31,732 nucleotides of DNA. Origin: Zygnema cylindricum. Its lineage: Eukaryota > Streptophyta > Zygnematophyceae > Zygnematales > Zygnemataceae. The notes under the pieces are model-generated. The model saw only the letters and a program-made list of their open reading frames with translations. It did no database searches and was not told where the DNA came from. Positions 29,503-31,732 of the stretch are shown piece after piece (position 1 is the stretch's first letter; the number at the start of each line of letters is the position of its first letter). Where the stretch lies: NCBI GenBank assembly GCA_037447655.1, contig JBBHKE010003188.1, forward strand, positions 1-31,732. The letters are read 5' to 3'. Position numbers and translations under genes: made by a program.

Positions 29503-30401
29503 CTATCTATTAAATCTACCACCTCCTTGTCCTCTTCCTCCAAAGTTTTGATAGGGATTTTTCTCTCTCTCCTCATCACGCTTCCGCCAATCAGCTATTG
29601 AAGACAATGCTTGAACACTTGGACTCCCTCTCTTAAATTCTATGATGCTTTCTTTCACAAAAATCATTCCCACTGTGTCATCCCAATTCCAATTGCTATC
29701 TCCTGTGTCCTGCAACTGATTAATGATATTCTCATACTCTTCAAGTAGTTTCATCATTAATGTGTTCACTCTTTGTCTCTCAGACCATGAGTTACCAACA
29801 CTCTCTAGCTCTCCAAATAATGCTCCTGAATCATTGCAATAATTATTGATGCTTCCTCCCTTATAAGCATAAGCTGCAATCTATTTTTCTGCCAACTGTT
29901 GGTGCTGCAATGATCCACTCTTATATTTGTTAACTAGTGATATCCAAAAGTGAGATGAAAATTTGACATGCATAAGGGAAATGGCATTGCCCTTTGCTAC
30001 ACTTTTAAGAATTAAGAGCTTAGCAACCTTGTCTTTGTAGTTCCACTTTTCATACTCTGATTTTTCGTTCTAAACCCTTCTCGTCGTTGCTGGTGGTGCT
30101 CCTGCCGGTATCGCCTTCGGCAATGGTGTCACTTGAGTTGCAACTCCTCCCTTTTCTCCTTCCATGACAGACTCCTCTCCTTCCTCGTCTTCATCTTCAA
30201 TAATGTTGGCATCTGTTCTACCTAGTGTAGAGTTGGAGGTGCCAAAAAACGCGTTCCTCCAAACCCAGGTGGAGGTGGGCATCGATTTTATCCTGACACT
30301 ATGCCCCATAGGTGTTTCTCAAATAGTTCTCCCTCCATCATCATTTCCCAATAAAGAAAGTTTGATCCATCAAATATGAGCACCCTAGAGGGTGGGCCCA
30401 T
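29503..30401 (-). pseudogene. Outer copia: gag, decayed
   Basis: ATG at 30399-30401, inside the PBS: MGPPSRVLIFDGSNFLYWEM and GIVSG, then a stop. PPPPGFGGTRFLAPPT continues in that frame. A frameshift leads to the acidic IIEDEDEEGEESVMEGEKGG stretch (30070-30309), then a stop, KWNYKDKVAKLLILKSVAKG, and an 88-codon stretch from NTLMMKLLEEYENIINQL to a Gly/Arg-rich end (GGRGQGGGRFNR) near 29503, which should bind RNA. Organisation follows the inner element's gag but is more degraded. Confidence 0.85.
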
Positions 30402-30405
30402 AACC
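30391..30405 (-). other. Outer copia PBS (anticodon arm of tRNA-iMet)
   Basis: Minus strand GGTTATGGGCCCACC directly follows the LTR end TTGCA. It is complementary to GGUGGGCCCAUAACC of initiator tRNA-Met, spanning the anticodon CAU. It overlaps the gag start codon, as in the inner element. Confidence 0.82.
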
Positions 30406-31137
30406 TGCAATTCTGTGGTCTCCATTGACCCAGAGAATGAGCAGCCTATCTAAAGCCTCTAGGATAATATTTGCCCCTTCTACTTTCCCACTGAATAAGC
30501 GCCACCGAGGCACAAAAATAGTATAACCACTCTTAACCCTGTGAGGACAAGACTCCCCTGTGTCAAACGCAAAAAGAATCACTGAATTTGCTCCATTGAG
30601 CAGTAAGTTATGGCTGGTCAAAGATGACCTTTATAGTTACAAGTTCTCTTAGAGAGAGGTACCTAAATTTCAATAAGTCCTTGTCTGCCTACTTACTACT
30701 GCCTACTACTAAACCCTATTCTAATAGAAACACTATATAGTACAAGAAGGTACACTAGGCGATGTACTTATTGTACGGCCATTGTACGACATGGCTTTCA
30801 AAGTGACGCCTGTCAAAACGGGAGCCATGGTTCCTCCTCCCATCTTCTCCAGTATCTAATAGTATGGTGCCACATGGCGTCACGTGATGCTATTCCCAAA
30901 GGCGGGCGAAAGTTTATTGCGGGTGGCGGCTGCAATTGTTGCCGTCCGATCATTTGTATTTATGCGACTTCGATTCGCTTCCATGCATGAATTAATTAAT
31001 GCGTTTTTTCGTTAGTCTGCTGTAATTAGTTCGTTTAATAAATACATGAATATGCGTGAACCGTAGTACGTATATCGTTTCGCTAGTGCCTTAATGGATA
31101 AGGCTTAGGTCTAAATAGTAGTCTGTAGACCTCGGTC
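30406..31137 (-). mobile_element. Outer copia 5' LTR, truncated
   Basis: Matches 18720-19450 of the 3' LTR in order. Similarity stops at CCTCGGT (31136), within the tRNA-like module's B box. The roughly 165 bp that should carry the LTR's TGTTG end are missing. About 8 bp of filler lead into the inverted transposase copy. Confidence 0.85.
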
Positions 31138-31144
31138 TAGTAGT

Positions 31145-31732
31145 CAGTAATCAAACGGAAGATGATTGTGTTCTTTTATTGATCATGATGTTCTTTATCC
31201 AAAACAACATCATGTCAGCTTCTGTAACCTTCGTACATCTGGTTGAGGGTTTCGTAGGATCGATGGACATTCTTACAAGACGTAGGCTGCGGGGAAAATA
31301 CTATATTGTCCCTCGCAGTTTACTCTTCTCAATGACACTTGTTGATACTTTTATTAACGAAAGGTATATGTAACTGTTTCGCCTTCCACGGTATCTTGTC
31401 CTTTATTTGGTAGAGAAATTAGGTCATCGAATGGAAACGGACCCCGCTTCCTCTTTCCTGAACATTCCGAACAGGAAGCTTTCGTTGAAACGTCAAATAG
31501 AAATGGTTGTTTACAGACTGGCCACGGGAAACACAAAACACAACTACGTCAGTCAGAGAGTTGTTAAGAGTCAATAAAACCACGATATTAAGGAAACAAA
31601 CATTATTCTGCAGAGTCCTATGGGAAATCCTTACTCCGCGGTTGATGCAGAGTCCTATGGGAAATCCTTACTCCGCGGTTGATATACTGGCCAACTGGAA
31701 CAAGGTTCAGTCAACTTGTATGTGCATTCAAA
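31145..31732 (+). pseudogene. Inverted copy of PIF transposase 5' part
   Basis: Plus-strand sequence matching the reverse complement of 18136-18719, roughly 94-95% by eye, and running off the window. Contains MMFFIQNNIMSASVTFVHLV, RGKYYIVPRSLLFSMTLVDT and the same 37-bp duplication (31610-31683). It has its own extra damage: a TAA after RYM (31371), and small indels near 31535 and 31560. It begins at CAGTAATCAAACGG, matching the position where the left copy meets the LTR (CAGTTATCAAACGG on the minus strand). Confidence 0.9.
31610..31683 (+). repeat. 37-bp tandem duplication, inverted-arm copy
   Basis: GCAGAGTCCTATGGGAAATC at 31610 and 31647, exact 37-bp period. It is the same duplication as 18190-18263. 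Confidence 0.95.

Overview
No intact host gene could be supported. The window is eukaryotic, repeat-dominated DNA, most likely from a land plant or close streptophyte. Reasons: Ty1/copia retrotransposons, a two-gene PIF/Harbinger-type transposon, many telobox-like AAACCCTA/TAGGGTTT motifs, and primer-binding sites matching the conserved GUGGGCCCAUAACC anticodon region of initiator tRNA-Met. I cannot name the species; a bryophyte or lycophyte is possible but unproven.

Layout. 1-3.1 kb: simple and satellite DNA: CT/GA tracts, a degenerate 21-bp satellite, a 9-bp minisatellite, a TA tract, and a 580-bp direct repeat present twice with one difference seen. 3.1-12 kb: no genes but a stack of short inverted-repeat DNA transposons. 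These are two related hAT-like elements with exact 8-bp target duplications (4448-5089, 6444-7352), an element with perfect 24-bp termini (5778-6310), a CAGAG-ended element holding a 61-64 bp tandem repeat (7848-8535), and a Tourist-like MITE (10729-11684) inserted into the terminal repeat of a relative. A 31-bp minisatellite lies at 9746-10361. 12.6-18.7 kb: a decayed PIF/Harbinger-like two-gene unit, with a Myb/SANT-like protein (plus strand) convergent with a DDE transposase (minus strand), separated by about 2.7 kb of AT-rich DNA with several tandem duplications.

18.7-31.1 kb: one old copia element (outer, minus strand) whose integrase region is split by a complete 6,356-bp copia element (inner, minus strand, 22230-28585). 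The outer gag/protease/integrase N-part lies at 28.6-30.4 kb and its integrase core, RT and RNase H at 19.6-22.2 kb. Both elements have TG...CA-type LTRs, a polypurine tract and a PBS abutting the 5' LTR that overlaps the gag start codon. The PBS matches the anticodon arm, not the 3' end, of tRNA-iMet, as in half-tRNA-primed elements such as Drosophila copia and Ty5. The outer 5' LTR is truncated and joined to an inverted copy of the PIF transposase gene (31.15 kb to the window end), so inverted PIF arms flank the nest.

All coding regions carry stops and/or frameshifts; everything looks non-autonomous now. The most notable items are the nested copia pair with anticodon-arm PBSs, tRNA-like A/B-box modules antisense in both LTR families, the inverted PIF arms, and the DNA-transposon families with clean target duplications.
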